Positions 16,708-25,372 of a stretch of DNA of 64,000 nucleotides are shown here, piece by piece. Position 1 is the stretch's first letter; each line of letters starts with the position of its first letter. The stretch lies in NCBI GenBank assembly GCA_050291245.1, contig JBNKJP010000061.1, forward strand, positions 15,172-79,171. Direction: 5' to 3'. Both the position numbers and the translations under genes were made by a program. A model generated the notes under the pieces. It had not been told where the DNA came from and did not search any database. It saw nothing but the letters and a program-made list of their open reading frames with translations. Source of the DNA: Thiodiazotropha sp050291245 (GTDB lineage Bacteria > Pseudomonadota > Gammaproteobacteria > Chromatiales > Chromatiaceae).

Positions 16708-19530
16708 ATGAAAGACCGTTTCACCAAGGCCTGCGTCAAGCAGGACAAAGCGCTGCGCAGTCGCGTTCGTCTGCTTACCACCCTCCTCGGAGAGGTCCTC
16801 TACGAACAGGTCGGCAAGGAGACCTTCACCGTGGTCGAACGGCTGCGCAAAGGCTATCTGAAGCTGCAGAAACGCCAGGATCCGGAACTCAAGCAGCGCC
16901 TCACCCGGCTGATCCGAAACCTGGAACCGGAAACCCTCGGCGCGGTGGTGCGCGCCTTCAGCATCTATTTCGTGCTGGTCAACATCGCCGAAGAGGCCTT
17001 CATGCACACCCAGAGACGGCGCATCGCCGGAAAGGGCGGCGAGCTCTGGGAGGGTTCCTTCGACCATACCCTGCGGGGGTTTCGTGCCCAGGGAATCAAC
17101 CCCCAGGAGCTGCAGAACATCATCGACGACGCGGCCTATATTCCGGTGTTCACCGCTCATCCGACGGAAGCCAAGCGCCTCGTTATCATGAACCTGCTGC
17201 GGCGTATCTTCGTTACCAGTGAGGTCCTCGATGCCCCCCGGCGCACCCTGGATCAGCGCCCCGATACCATCCGCTCCCTGAAGACCCAGATCCAGACCCT
17301 ATGGAAGACCGAGGAGGTACGCGCGGTACGTCCCGAAGTGCGCAACGAAATCCGCCAGGGCCTGCACTATTTCCATCGCAGCCTGTTCGACGCCGTCCCC
17401 CAGGTGTTCCGTCGGCTGCACTCCGGCATCGAACGCATCTATCGGGACCATGAGGACTACCACGGCATCCAGTTGCCCCCGTTCATCCGCTTCGGCTCCT
17501 GGATCGGCGGCGACCGGGACGGCAATCCCTTCGTCACTCCGGAGGTCACCCGCCAGGCCCTTGCGCTGCAACAACAGACCATCCTGCGGGAGTATATCCG
17601 GCGGGTCGATGAGCTGATCGCTGAGCTGACCTTCTCGGTGCGCTTCTGCACCCCTAACTGGCCGTTCAGCGAAAGCCTTAAATCCGACAACGAACAGTTC
17701 GCCCGGTTTTTCGACGACAATCCCCTGCGTTTCGTTGACGAACCCTATCGTCGAAAGCTCTATGTCATCCGCGAACGCCTGCGCCAGACCCTCACGACAG
17801 CGGATCCGGATTCACCGGCACCGAGGGATGAAACGTTCGGGACCTACCCCGATGCCCAGGGGTTTCAACGGGATCTCAAATTAATCTCACAATCCCTGCT
17901 CAGCCATGGAGACGGCCACGCCGCGGAGGGACGTCTCCTGGATTTGATTCACCTCTCCGAGACCTTCTGTTTTCATCTGGTCAGCCTCGACATTCGCCAG
18001 GAATCCACCCGCCATACCCAAGCGGTGGCCGAAATCCTGGCCCTCACCGGCGAGGCCCCGGACTATCACGCATGGGACACGCCACAGCGCCTCGAACAGC
18101 TCGCCACCCTGATCAGCCGGGAACAGCCCCCGGCGGCCTTTGACCGGTCCGCTCTCAGCGAGGAGACCCGCCAGACCCTGGAGGTGTTCGAACTGATCGC
18201 CGTCAGCCGGCGCGAGATCGGTCCCCGGGCCATCGGTCAGTACGTCATCTCCATGACCCACCAGTCGAGTGACATCATGGAAGTCGCCTACCTGGGCAGA
18301 CTGGCGGGCCTCCTAGGAATCGATCAGGGCATCTGGTACAACCACCTGGAGATCTCCCCCCTGTTCGAAACCATCGATGACCTCAAGCGCAGCGAGACAA
18401 TTCTTGGTCAGTTGTTCGAGAACCCCTGCTACCGGCAGCTTTTAGCCGCCAACGAACAGCGCCAGGAGGTCATGCTCGGCTATTCTGACTCGGCCAAGGA
18501 CGGGGGCATCCTCGCCTCCGCCTGGAATCTCTACCAGACCCAGAAGCGCATCATTGCCCTGAGTGAGCAGTACAACCTGCGCTGCCGTCTGTTCCACGGT
18601 CGCGGCGGCACGGTCGGGCGCGGCGGCGGACCCACCCACCAGTCGATCCTGGCGCAACCGCCGGGCACCGTGAAAGGCGAGATCAAATTCACCGAACAGG
18701 GCGAGGTGCTCTCCTACCGTTACGGCAACAGTGAAACCGCCATCTTCGAATTGAGCATGGGGATCACCGGTCTGTTCAAGGCTAGTCAGGGCGTAGTACG
18801 ACAGGTTGAGCCGATTAATGACAGGTTCATCGGTATCCTTGACGAAATCGCCGAACTCAGCGAACAGCGGTTTCGCCGCCTGACCGAACAGACCCCCGGC
18901 TTCCTCGATTACTTTTACGAGGCCACCCCGCTCAACGAGATCGCCCAGTTGAACATCGGCTCCCGTCCCTCCCACCGCTCAAAGGGCAACCGCTCCAAAT
19001 CCTCGGTGCGGGCGATCGCCTGGGTATTTGGTTGGGGTCAGGCACGCCAGGGTATTCCCGGATGGTATGGCATCGGCTCCGCCCTGGAGGGTTGGCGCAA
19101 AAACAAACCGGGCCGGCTCAAGCAGCTGCGCCGCATGTATCAGGAGTGGCCGTTCTTTCATGTGCTGTTGAGCAATACCCAGATGGCGCTGAGCAAGTCC
19201 GATATGAACATCGCCTGGGAGTATGCCCGTCTGTACCGGAACAAGGCCCACCGGGAAACCATCTTCAACGACATCCGCACTGAATTCGAACGTACCAAAC
19301 GGCAGGTTCTGGAGATCACCCAACTCGAAGCGCTACTCGACGAGGATCCGGTACTTCAGCAGTCGATCAAACGTCGCAACGCCTACCTAGGCCCGCTCAA
19401 CCACATACAGCTCGAAACCCTGAAACGTTATCGCGATCCGGAACTCAACGATGAGGCCCGGGATCTGTGGCTGACCCCATTGCTGCGCACCATCAACGCC
19501 ATCTCGGCGGGACTGCGCAATACCGGCTGA
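16708..19530 (+). CDS. ppc: Phosphoenolpyruvate carboxylase
   Basis: The enzyme carboxylates phosphoenolpyruvate to oxaloacetate, replenishing the TCA cycle or supporting bicarbonate fixation. The 940-residue product, slightly longer than the E. coli enzyme, contains the catalytic histidine motif FTAHPTEAKR (His151), GGDRDGNPFVT, the lysine motif GYSDSAKDGG at about 591, the glycine-rich loop FHGRGGTVGRGGGPTHQS at about 629 and the terminal-half motif SRPSHR. The product ends in NTG, matching the usual tail that binds inhibitor. The ATG at 16708 has AAGGA upstream. It is a single-gene unit. Confidence 0.96.
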   Translation: MKDRFTKACVKQDKALRSRVRLLTTLLGEVLYEQVGKETFTVVERLRKGYLKLQKRQDPELKQRLTRLIRNLEPETLGAVVRAFSIYFVLVNIAEEAFMHTQRRRIAGKGGELWEGSFDHTLRGFRAQGINPQELQNIIDDAAYIPVFTAHPTEAKRLVIMNLLRRIFVTSEVLDAPRRTLDQRPDTIRSLKTQIQTLWKTEEVRAVRPEVRNEIRQGLHYFHRSLFDAVPQVFRRLHSGIERIYRDHEDYHGIQLPPFIRFGSWIGGDRDGNPFVTPEVTRQALALQQQTILREYIRRVDELIAELTFSVRFCTPNWPFSESLKSDNEQFARFFDDNPLRFVDEPYRRKLYVIRERLRQTLTTADPDSPAPRDETFGTYPDAQGFQRDLKLISQSLLSHGDGHAAEGRLLDLIHLSETFCFHLVSLDIRQESTRHTQAVAEILALTGEAPDYHAWDTPQRLEQLATLISREQPPAAFDRSALSEETRQTLEVFELIAVSRREIGPRAIGQYVISMTHQSSDIMEVAYLGRLAGLLGIDQGIWYNHLEISPLFETIDDLKRSETILGQLFENPCYRQLLAANEQRQEVMLGYSDSAKDGGILASAWNLYQTQKRIIALSEQYNLRCRLFHGRGGTVGRGGGPTHQSILAQPPGTVKGEIKFTEQGEVLSYRYGNSETAIFELSMGITGLFKASQGVVRQVEPINDRFIGILDEIAELSEQRFRRLTEQTPGFLDYFYEATPLNEIAQLNIGSRPSHRSKGNRSKSSVRAIAWVFGWGQARQGIPGWYGIGSALEGWRKNKPGRLKQLRRMYQEWPFFHVLLSNTQMALSKSDMNIAWEYARLYRNKAHRETIFNDIRTEFERTKRQVLEITQLEALLDEDPVLQQSIKRRNAYLGPLNHIQLETLKRYRDPELNDEARDLWLTPLLRTINAISAGLRNTG

Positions 19531-19698
19531 CCGCTTGGAATCAGAAGCGCCTCATGAACAAGGATCAAACCTTTGCACGAGCCGCTTCCCCGAGATCACC
19601 TTCTCGTTCCCATAGTCGAAACCGTGATCCAGTACCTGCAGTTTCAGCCGCTTCTGCCGATGAATCGCTTTATCGAATCGATTCCCGGTACTGACGGT

Positions 19699-21021
19699 AT
19701 GTTGTTCAAACGAAGAGTTTCCCTGCTGCCCGCCCTTTTCATCAGCGTTGTCTTGAGCGCCTGCGGAGGCGGAGGGTCGAGTGACTCGGATACGAGCGGT
19801 GACAACGCCACGGATGACACCTCCCTGGATGAGGGGCAGCCCTCGGATGATACCGCCCAGGATCCCATTGACGAGGGGCAACCCGGCGGTGACGAGAACC
19901 AGGATCCTGTGGAGGAGACACCCACTCCGGATCCGGTACCGACAACACCCGTCAATACGCCACCGGTAGCCAACGTCCGGGGGGACACAGAGGTGAGCTC
20001 CGGTGCCACGCTGGTGCTCGACGCCAGTACCTCCAATGATCCGGACGGAGACACCCTCACCTATCAATGGACGCAGACCCTCGGCGAAACGCTGAACCTG
20101 ATCAACACCAGCGGTCCAACCCTGACCCTGGTAGTCCCGGATGTCAACGAATCGACCCTGTTCGGCGTACAACTCAGCCTCAGCGATGGGGTGGACACAG
20201 TCTACGCCGGCTTCCAGTTCACCGTCGTTCCGCTGGCCGATACCTCGGCACCCGGGATGGAGGCGCAGTCGCCACAACCTGGTGCCGTCGATGTCGCCAC
20301 CAATACCCAGGTATGGATACGCTTCGACGAACCCCTCGACCCGGATCAGCTACCGGACTCGAGCCTGCAACTGATGCTGTCCGGTAACCCAATCAGCGGC
20401 AGTCTCGGCTACGATACCGACACCCACACCTTGACCTTCACACCCGATGCGGCGCTTGAAGCGGACACCCAATACACGGTGGTGCTAAGCGATGATCCCC
20501 GTGACCTGTCGGGTAACCCGGTGAGTTCCGACAGTTGGCAATTCACCACCGGCAGTGCCTATAACCTGGGCGCCACCAGTCAACAGACCATGGATCAATG
20601 CATGTCCGTGCAGGACATGGAGATGCTCACCCTGGTGAATAATGCGCGGGCCGTTGCGCGACAATGCGGGGACACGAGCTATCCGGCCGTTCCCGCCCTG
20701 GCCTGGCATTGCGATCTGGAAACCGCGGCCCAGGGCCACTCAGACTCCATGGCGCAAAACGACTTCTTCAGTCATACCGGACTGGACAACTCGAGCCCCG
20801 GTGATCGCATAACAGCGGTGGGATATATCTGGCGAGCCTATGGGGAGAACATTGCCGCCGGCTATGCCACGGCGGAAGATGTCATGACGGGCTGGTTGGA
20901 CAGTCCGGGTCATTGCGCCAACCTGATGAGTGCACTCATGACAGAGATCGGTACCGGCGTGGCGGAGAATCCCGGCGCTCAGTACAAGATCTACTGGACT
21001 CAGGACTTTGCTGACCGCTGA
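19699..21021 (+). CDS. Lipoprotein with PKD-like, bacterial Ig-like and CAP (SCP/PR-1) domains
   Basis: The ATG at 19699 is chosen because it opens into a lipoprotein signal peptide with lipobox LSAC; the frame is open upstream to 19573, but that would bury the signal. The mature 440-residue-class protein has a GGGG linker, an acidic low-complexity region rich in Asp, Pro and Gln, a PKD/cadherin-like domain (LDASTSNDPDGDTLTYQW), a Big_5/SbsA-type Ig-like domain and a C-terminal CAP domain with NNAR, HSDSMAQNDFFSHTG, YGENIAAGY and GHCANLM. CAP proteins act outside the cell with varied roles. Surface location is likely and function unknown. Confidence 0.85.
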   Translation: MLFKRRVSLLPALFISVVLSACGGGGSSDSDTSGDNATDDTSLDEGQPSDDTAQDPIDEGQPGGDENQDPVEETPTPDPVPTTPVNTPPVANVRGDTEVSSGATLVLDASTSNDPDGDTLTYQWTQTLGETLNLINTSGPTLTLVVPDVNESTLFGVQLSLSDGVDTVYAGFQFTVVPLADTSAPGMEAQSPQPGAVDVATNTQVWIRFDEPLDPDQLPDSSLQLMLSGNPISGSLGYDTDTHTLTFTPDAALEADTQYTVVLSDDPRDLSGNPVSSDSWQFTTGSAYNLGATSQQTMDQCMSVQDMEMLTLVNNARAVARQCGDTSYPAVPALAWHCDLETAAQGHSDSMAQNDFFSHTGLDNSSPGDRITAVGYIWRAYGENIAAGYATAEDVMTGWLDSPGHCANLMSALMTEIGTGVAENPGAQYKIYWTQDFADR

Positions 21022-21029
21022 ACCGATCG

Positions 21030-21638
21030 TCAGGACATCCGTTGACTGTTTCCTCTCGCGGCACCTTGTTGCCTATCAATATACTCACGGAGAATTTTTT
21101 CGCCTAATCGACGGCCAGCCTCACCCAGGTCATCATTAATTTCAGGAAGGGATTTCCTCAGCTCTATGAAGCTGTCACTCTGTGCAAATTTAAGGATCTG
21201 GGTAAGTTCATCAGCATTAAACCGGCTCATCAGCTCATCGTTGTTAAGAGGCTGACCGCTTTCCACAACAGAAAAAATAATGCTAAAGAACCGCTTGATT
21301 GCCGAATTCTCCGAGAACTGTTCAAGTTCACGGATATGATCATATGATAAATGTTGTGCATAGACCTCGGCGGCCAAAACTTCGAAGTCCTCTCCTTTGA
21401 GATCGGCAAAAGCACGACTCATTAAATCCGTCATGCCTGGCTGTTTCTCACGCATTTGCTCAAAACTTCGGAAAACCCCCCGCATGGCAATTTCGCCCAT
21501 GCCCACGTTATGCAGAAACCTTTTTGCGGTTGCCACATGTTCCGGTCCTGGACCCTGAACTACCGAATTCGATGCACAGGCAGATAACAAGACAAGGATT
21601 GCAATTGAGAAATAGTAACGAAATAGACTGAAACGCAT
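21030..21638 (-). CDS. Putative lipoprotein, DUF2059-like
   Basis: From the ATG at 21638 the product has 202 residues with a lipoprotein signal peptide ending in LLSAC. The frame opens 8 codons earlier, but that start would precede the signal peptide. The mature part is mostly helical. The segment around VYAQHLSYDHIRELEQFSEN resembles the DUF2059 pattern (helix, then a short Phe/Tyr-containing helix), but the match is loose. It is convergent with the CAP lipoprotein gene, with stops 8 bp apart. Function is unknown. Confidence 0.65.
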   Translation of the reverse strand: MRFSLFRYYFSIAILVLLSACASNSVVQGPGPEHVATAKRFLHNVGMGEIAMRGVFRSFEQMREKQPGMTDLMSRAFADLKGEDFEVLAAEVYAQHLSYDHIRELEQFSENSAIKRFFSIIFSVVESGQPLNNDELMSRFNADELTQILKFAQSDSFIELRKSLPEINDDLGEAGRRLGEKILREYIDRQQGAARGNSQRMS

Positions 21639-21783
21639 GAGAAATTCTGAAAGTTGAACCATGGGACTTATAGTTTATCAACAGGGAATGGGAGGATAGA
21701 TACCTTCAGCGATTGTTTTCCGGCTGAATATCCTGACGGGATTTATCCCAACCCGGATTCAGCGCACAGGAGTCTACAGCGCC

Positions 21784-22458
21784 TCAGGATGCAAGGGAAT
21801 CGCGCAATCGCTTCAATTCCGCGAACCGGACCTTGGCCTGCTGCCACACCTCTTCTTCGGTTGCCTGGGCGAGCAGGGGCTCTCCTTGCTCGCAGATTGC
21901 ATTGAGCTGATCGGGATCGAACAGGTTGACCGCCTCATTGAACTCCTCCTCGGGCGCACTGAGGAGAACGGGCAGCAACTCATCGTTGCGGATTAAGGAA
22001 TCAGGATCCAGAAGGTCTGCCACCAAAGCCGTTTCCAGGAGATCATAGTGCGTGGCTCGGGCGGCCTCCTCTTGCTGTAGTTCCTGGTGTGCAACGGTAT
22101 CGTTGCCCGCACCCTTCCACACCGAACGCATGATCACTTCGACCAATTTTCGGATCGCCTCTTTATTAGGCGATTGATCATCCGCAAGACGGCAGGCCTG
22201 CTCGTAGTACTTGTCCAGCCTTTCCTTGAGATCCAGGATAACCTCACTCTGCTCATGGGGACCCAATGCGATGGCCTCTCCGACCAGTTTGCGAAGATCG
22301 ACAATGTAGGCTACCAACTCTTCATGATCGAGTCGTTGGGCCTCCGTCAGCTCACCCTGGGTCAACTGCCGCTCCTGCTCTGGAAACAGCGGGTTGTTGT
22401 ATTTGCGCATCGCATGACGCTCGTGCCGACCTGGCATCTGGCTAAACAGCAGATTCAT
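21784..22458 (-). CDS. Conserved-looking hypothetical protein, acidic and helical
   Basis: This 224-residue protein has an ATG preceded by AGAGGGCAAG, a reasonable ribosome binding site. It lacks a signal peptide and membrane segments, is rich in Glu, Leu and Gln and appears entirely alpha-helical. No domain was recognised. It may be a cytoplasmic regulatory or structural protein. The long upstream gap (22459-22865) suggests its own promoter. Confidence 0.6.
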   Translation of the reverse strand: MNLLFSQMPGRHERHAMRKYNNPLFPEQERQLTQGELTEAQRLDHEELVAYIVDLRKLVGEAIALGPHEQSEVILDLKERLDKYYEQACRLADDQSPNKEAIRKLVEVIMRSVWKGAGNDTVAHQELQQEEAARATHYDLLETALVADLLDPDSLIRNDELLPVLLSAPEEEFNEAVNLFDPDQLNAICEQGEPLLAQATEEEVWQQAKVRFAELKRLRDSLAS

Positions 22459-22865
22459 CTTGCCCTCTGATCCTCAATATCCGATCCGTTAAATCCTCTA
22501 TTTGTACCACGAAAAACCCGTTGAAGACCCTTTTTGGACAATAACCACACCCGCCTGATCAGTACGAAACCATAATTTCACCATCTGATTCCCGGTCACA
22601 TACCCCGCCTATCATTACCGACGGAGGGATTGCAGGTGAGTCATTTCCCCTGCTTTATGAGGGGTACGGCAACATGCCAAACCCTTGAAGGATTTCAAAA
22701 TGACCCTACATTTCCTTGACTTAGGTCAGTTCATGCAGACCCGTGAGGCATTAACCTTTTAGTTACCCGGTCATCATGGGCCGTATGACACAGGCCGTTT
22801 CAGAAGCGGTCTCATCGGTCGAGACGCATAAGTTTGTTCAAGTCACAAATTCGGAGGACTTCGCC
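22459..22865. other. Long intergenic region upstream of a membrane peptide gene
   Basis: About 400 bp between the divergently oriented hypothetical gene and the 26-residue peptide gene. It contains a TTGAC-TTAG-GTCAG dyad (22716-22729) resembling FNR/CRP-family sites. No other gene is supported. Confidence 0.6.
22716..22729. promoter_or_regulatory. FNR/CRP-family-like dyad
   Basis: TTGAC-N4-GTCAG shows the half-site spacing of FNR-type operators (consensus TTGAT-N4-ATCAA), with one asymmetric base. It lies 137 bp before the peptide start. With a hemerythrin gene next door, oxygen-responsive control is plausible but unproven. Confidence 0.35.
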
Positions 22866-22946
22866 ATGTTAGGTAGTGATAAAGCCATCGTGGGTGCAAT
22901 CGCCATTCTTATCCTGGGTATCGTGATCTCGGTGGTAATCGGTTGA
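22866..22946 (+). CDS. 26-residue single-pass membrane peptide
   Basis: The ATG at 22866 lies 8 bp after a strong GGAGG and is followed by 26 codons and TGA. The peptide begins MLGSDKAIVG and is then almost entirely Ile, Leu, Val, Ala and Gly, making one transmembrane helix. The frame is also open upstream to ATG codons at 22785 and 22776 (53 or 56 residues), but neither has a ribosome binding site. A 12-bp perfect hairpin starts 3 bp after the stop, so the gene appears to be a monocistronic unit. Short peptides of this kind often serve as small subunits of membrane enzymes (CydX- or CcoQ-like roles), but no partner gene is adjacent and no family was recognised. Confidence 0.65.
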   Translation: MLGSDKAIVGAIAILILGIVISVVIG

Positions 22947-22949
22947 TCC

Positions 22950-22978
22950 AATCAGGGCGGGTTCATCCCGCCCTGATT
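22950..22978 (+). terminator. Hairpin terminator candidate after the membrane peptide
   Basis: AATCAGGGCGGG, loop TTCAT, CCCGCCCTGATT: a perfect 12-bp stem immediately after the peptide gene and before the convergent hemerythrin gene. No T-tract follows on the plus strand, so it may act bidirectionally with a weak tail. Confidence 0.6.
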
Positions 22979-22996
22979 CGTTACACCACCGGCAGA

Positions 22997-23437
22997 CTAC
23001 GGCTGCATCACCCGGTTTAAAAACCCGGCGGTGACCGTATCCATGGTTTTCACATGGGTATCGAACCAGGGCAGCCAGGTCTCATAGAGGAATTCCGCCA
23101 GAACCGCCGCATCCCGGTCCTGCTGCCAGGTCTGTTCAACCCGGGATAACTGAGTCAACATCTGGTCGTGTTCCCCTTTGTGCACCGGAAAAGGCGGGAA
23201 CCCGTGAATCTCCATGATGCGGTTCTCACCTTCGAAATGTTCCCGGGTGTGGGATATCCATGCCGCCAGGCATTGAGAAATCGCCGCGTCATCGGCGAGA
23301 CCGTCTGCTCCGGCGACCAACTGCTCGCCGAGTGCGTTGACCAACGCGATCTCTTCACGGTGTACGGCATTCATCAGCTCAAGTTCGACACGGGGCAATT
23401 TGTCAGGATCTACCACCGGTAATCTGTCTGTGTTCAC
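22997..23437 (-). CDS. Bacteriohemerythrin
   Basis: This four-helix non-haem diiron oxygen-binding protein has 146 residues from the GTG at 23437, which has GAGAG upstream; the frame is open to 23500, adding 21 residues of no family character. The ligand set is complete: His26, His67 with Glu71 (HxxxE), His86 and His90 (HxxxH), His128 and Asp133 (HxxxxD). Single-domain hemerythrins store, deliver or sense oxygen in microaerophiles and methane or sulfur oxidisers. The upstream YfcH-like gene is in the same direction about 110 bp away, so it may have its own promoter. Confidence 0.9.
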   Translation of the reverse strand: MNTDRLPVVDPDKLPRVELELMNAVHREEIALVNALGEQLVAGADGLADDAAISQCLAAWISHTREHFEGENRIMEIHGFPPFPVHKGEHDQMLTQLSRVEQTWQQDRDAAVLAEFLYETWLPWFDTHVKTMDTVTAGFLNRVMQP

Positions 23438-23549
23438 AGGCTTCTCTCTACAGGATACAAAATGGCGGGGCATGTTACTGCAACCAGCAGACGTATCCAT
23501 TGATGGTTATCAAGAATCGTTTTTCGCTCTCCCTGTAATCGACACACGC

Positions 23550-24413
23550 TCAGGCACGGCGCACCAGGTTTTCAAGCGCCATTTCCAGCTCCGGAAAGCG
23601 GAACTGGAAGCCCGATTCAGGCAGGCGTTTTGACACCACCCACTGACCCCGGGTCATGGCTTCGGCCGCTTCACCAAACAGCACTCTGAGCATCGCATAG
23701 GGAATCCGCATTATTACAGGGCGGTGCAGGATCTGCCCCAACAGGCGGGAGAAGATCTCATTGGTTACCGGTTTGGGCGCCGAAAGATGGAATACACCCA
23801 CAAGACCAGGCTCTTTCAGCGCGAACAGGTAGGCGTCCACCAGATCGTCCACATGAATCCAGGAAAAGGACTGCTGACCGTCACCAATGGGACCACCCAA
23901 CCCCATCCGGAACGGGGTGAGTAACTGCTTCAGCAGACCACCGTCCGACCCCAGTACCAGCGCGAGACGAAAGATCAGAGTATGAATACCCAGGTTTTCC
24001 GCCTCCCGGGCCGCCGCTTCCCAGTCTTTCGCCAGTCTGCCGAGAAAGTCTACCGCATTCGGGAGATCATCCTCGGTATAGCGTCCCTGATCGTCAAAGG
24101 CGCCGATAGCAGAGGTCGAAATAAACGTCTTGGGACGGACCTCAAGGGATGCCATGGCCGTAACCAATTGCCGGGTGGTTTCGACCCGACTCGACACCAT
24201 GGTCTGTTTATATTGATTCGTCCAACGTCGGTTGATGGGCTCACCGGCCAGATTGATCACGGCATCACAGCCTTGAAGCCGATCGCTCAGATGGGATACC
24301 GACGGGTTGAAATCCACCCGGCGCAAGGCCACGACCTGATGGCCCTGGCGCTTCAGAGCACGCACCAGGTGCCGGCCCACAAAACCGCTGGCACCGCTTA
24401 TGGCGATCTTCAT
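23550..24413 (-). CDS. TIGR01777-type NAD-dependent epimerase/dehydratase (YfcH/SulA-like SDR)
   Basis: This 287-residue extended short-chain dehydrogenase starts with the Rossmann motif GASGFVGRHLV at residues 7-17 and includes NLAGEPINRRW and SSRVETTRQLV, which mark the TIGR01777 (YfcH/SDR39U1) family. A DUF1731-like C-terminal segment follows (GEAAEAMTRGQWVVSKRL then PESGF). The natural substrate is not known. It follows hemE and a hydroxyisobutyrate-dehydrogenase-like gene in the same direction, suggesting one transcript. Confidence 0.9.
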   Translation of the reverse strand: MKIAISGASGFVGRHLVRALKRQGHQVVALRRVDFNPSVSHLSDRLQGCDAVINLAGEPINRRWTNQYKQTMVSSRVETTRQLVTAMASLEVRPKTFISTSAIGAFDDQGRYTEDDLPNAVDFLGRLAKDWEAAAREAENLGIHTLIFRLALVLGSDGGLLKQLLTPFRMGLGGPIGDGQQSFSWIHVDDLVDAYLFALKEPGLVGVFHLSAPKPVTNEIFSRLLGQILHRPVIMRIPYAMLRVLFGEAAEAMTRGQWVVSKRLPESGFQFRFPELEMALENLVRRA

Positions 24414-24474
24414 ATCAATCTCCGTGTCACGGCTTGGGCCGGATCCGAGGGTTAGGCAATCAGCAATTCATAGG

Positions 24475-25362
24475 CTAGCACCCGATATCCGTTTCCGCAT
24501 CAAACCCCGGATTAATCGCCTCGTACAGGGCCGAATAGTCATCCTCCCCGTAACCCGCCTCCTGCCCCTTGATCAGGACATTCAGCGTGGCATTGGCAAC
24601 CTCCGCATTCATTCCCGAGGATTCCGCCACCTGCTGGAACAGACGCACATCCTTGATCAGATGTTTGAGTGGAAAATTCGCCTTGGTATAGTCATGCTCT
24701 TGGTATTTCTGCAGTTTTTTGTCAAAGGTCGGCGCATACAGGGCGCTCTCCCGAAGCAGTTTCATGAACTGTTCGACTTCCACCCCTTCCGCCTTGACCA
24801 ACCCGAGACTCTGGGAAAACCCCACCGTCAGGGCCGCGATTAACTGGTTCATGGCGAGCTTCACCGCGGCGGCCTGACCCACATTGCCCACCCGATCGAC
24901 CTCCTTGCCCAAACCCCGAAACAACAGCAGGCAGTGATGGTAGACCGACTCGGGCCCGGCGGCCATGACGATCAGTTCACCCGCCTGTGCCTCCGGTATA
25001 CTCCCCAGCACCGGAGCCTCGAGATACTCTCCGCCAGATGCCTGAACCTGTTGCGCGAGCGCCCGGCTTTCATCCGGCGAGATGGTGCCCATCTGGATCA
25101 CCGTCTTACCCTCCAGGTGCCCATCCAGGTCGGGGGAGAAAAGTACCGAATCAATAGCCTCGGCATCACTCAGGGTCAATAGCAGCAACTCATTGTTGTC
25201 CACCGCTTTGCGCAGATCCGCCTCGATCGGTATGCCTTCGGATTTCGCCTGCTCGAGCCGGGAAAGTGTACGGTTCCAGGCCGTGACTTCATGCCCCTTC
25301 TGGATCAGACGGTGCGCAATCGGCAGACCCATCAGACCCAATCCCAGAATCGTGACTCGCAT
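24475..25362 (-). CDS. NAD(P)-dependent beta-hydroxyacid dehydrogenase family protein
   Basis: The 295-residue enzyme has the N-terminal GxGxMG motif (LGLGLMGLPIAHRL, residues 6-19), a Rossmann domain and the family signature EAPVLGSIPEAQAGELIVMAAG. The catalytic lysine region is AAAVKLAMNQLIAA at about 170-183. The family (3-hydroxyisobutyrate, tartronate semialdehyde and glyoxylate/succinic semialdehyde reductases) is clear, but the substrate is not. Its start is 10 bp downstream of the hemE stop, so co-transcription is likely. Confidence 0.88.
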   Translation of the reverse strand: MRVTILGLGLMGLPIAHRLIQKGHEVTAWNRTLSRLEQAKSEGIPIEADLRKAVDNNELLLLTLSDAEAIDSVLFSPDLDGHLEGKTVIQMGTISPDESRALAQQVQASGGEYLEAPVLGSIPEAQAGELIVMAAGPESVYHHCLLLFRGLGKEVDRVGNVGQAAAVKLAMNQLIAALTVGFSQSLGLVKAEGVEVEQFMKLLRESALYAPTFDKKLQKYQEHDYTKANFPLKHLIKDVRLFQQVAESSGMNAEVANATLNVLIKGQEAGYGEDDYSALYEAINPGFDAETDIGC

Positions 25363-25372
25363 AGCTTCGACC

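Noticed and set aside
22700..22762. 20-codon reading frame with AAGGA upstream, before the membrane peptide
   Set aside because: It contains the FNR-like dyad within its codons and has no recognisable feature; probably chance, though the ribosome binding site is good.
22776..22865. Longer version (53-56 residues) of the membrane peptide
   Set aside because: The upstream ATG codons lack ribosome binding sites while the ATG at 22866 has GGAGG at ideal distance; kept only as an alternative.
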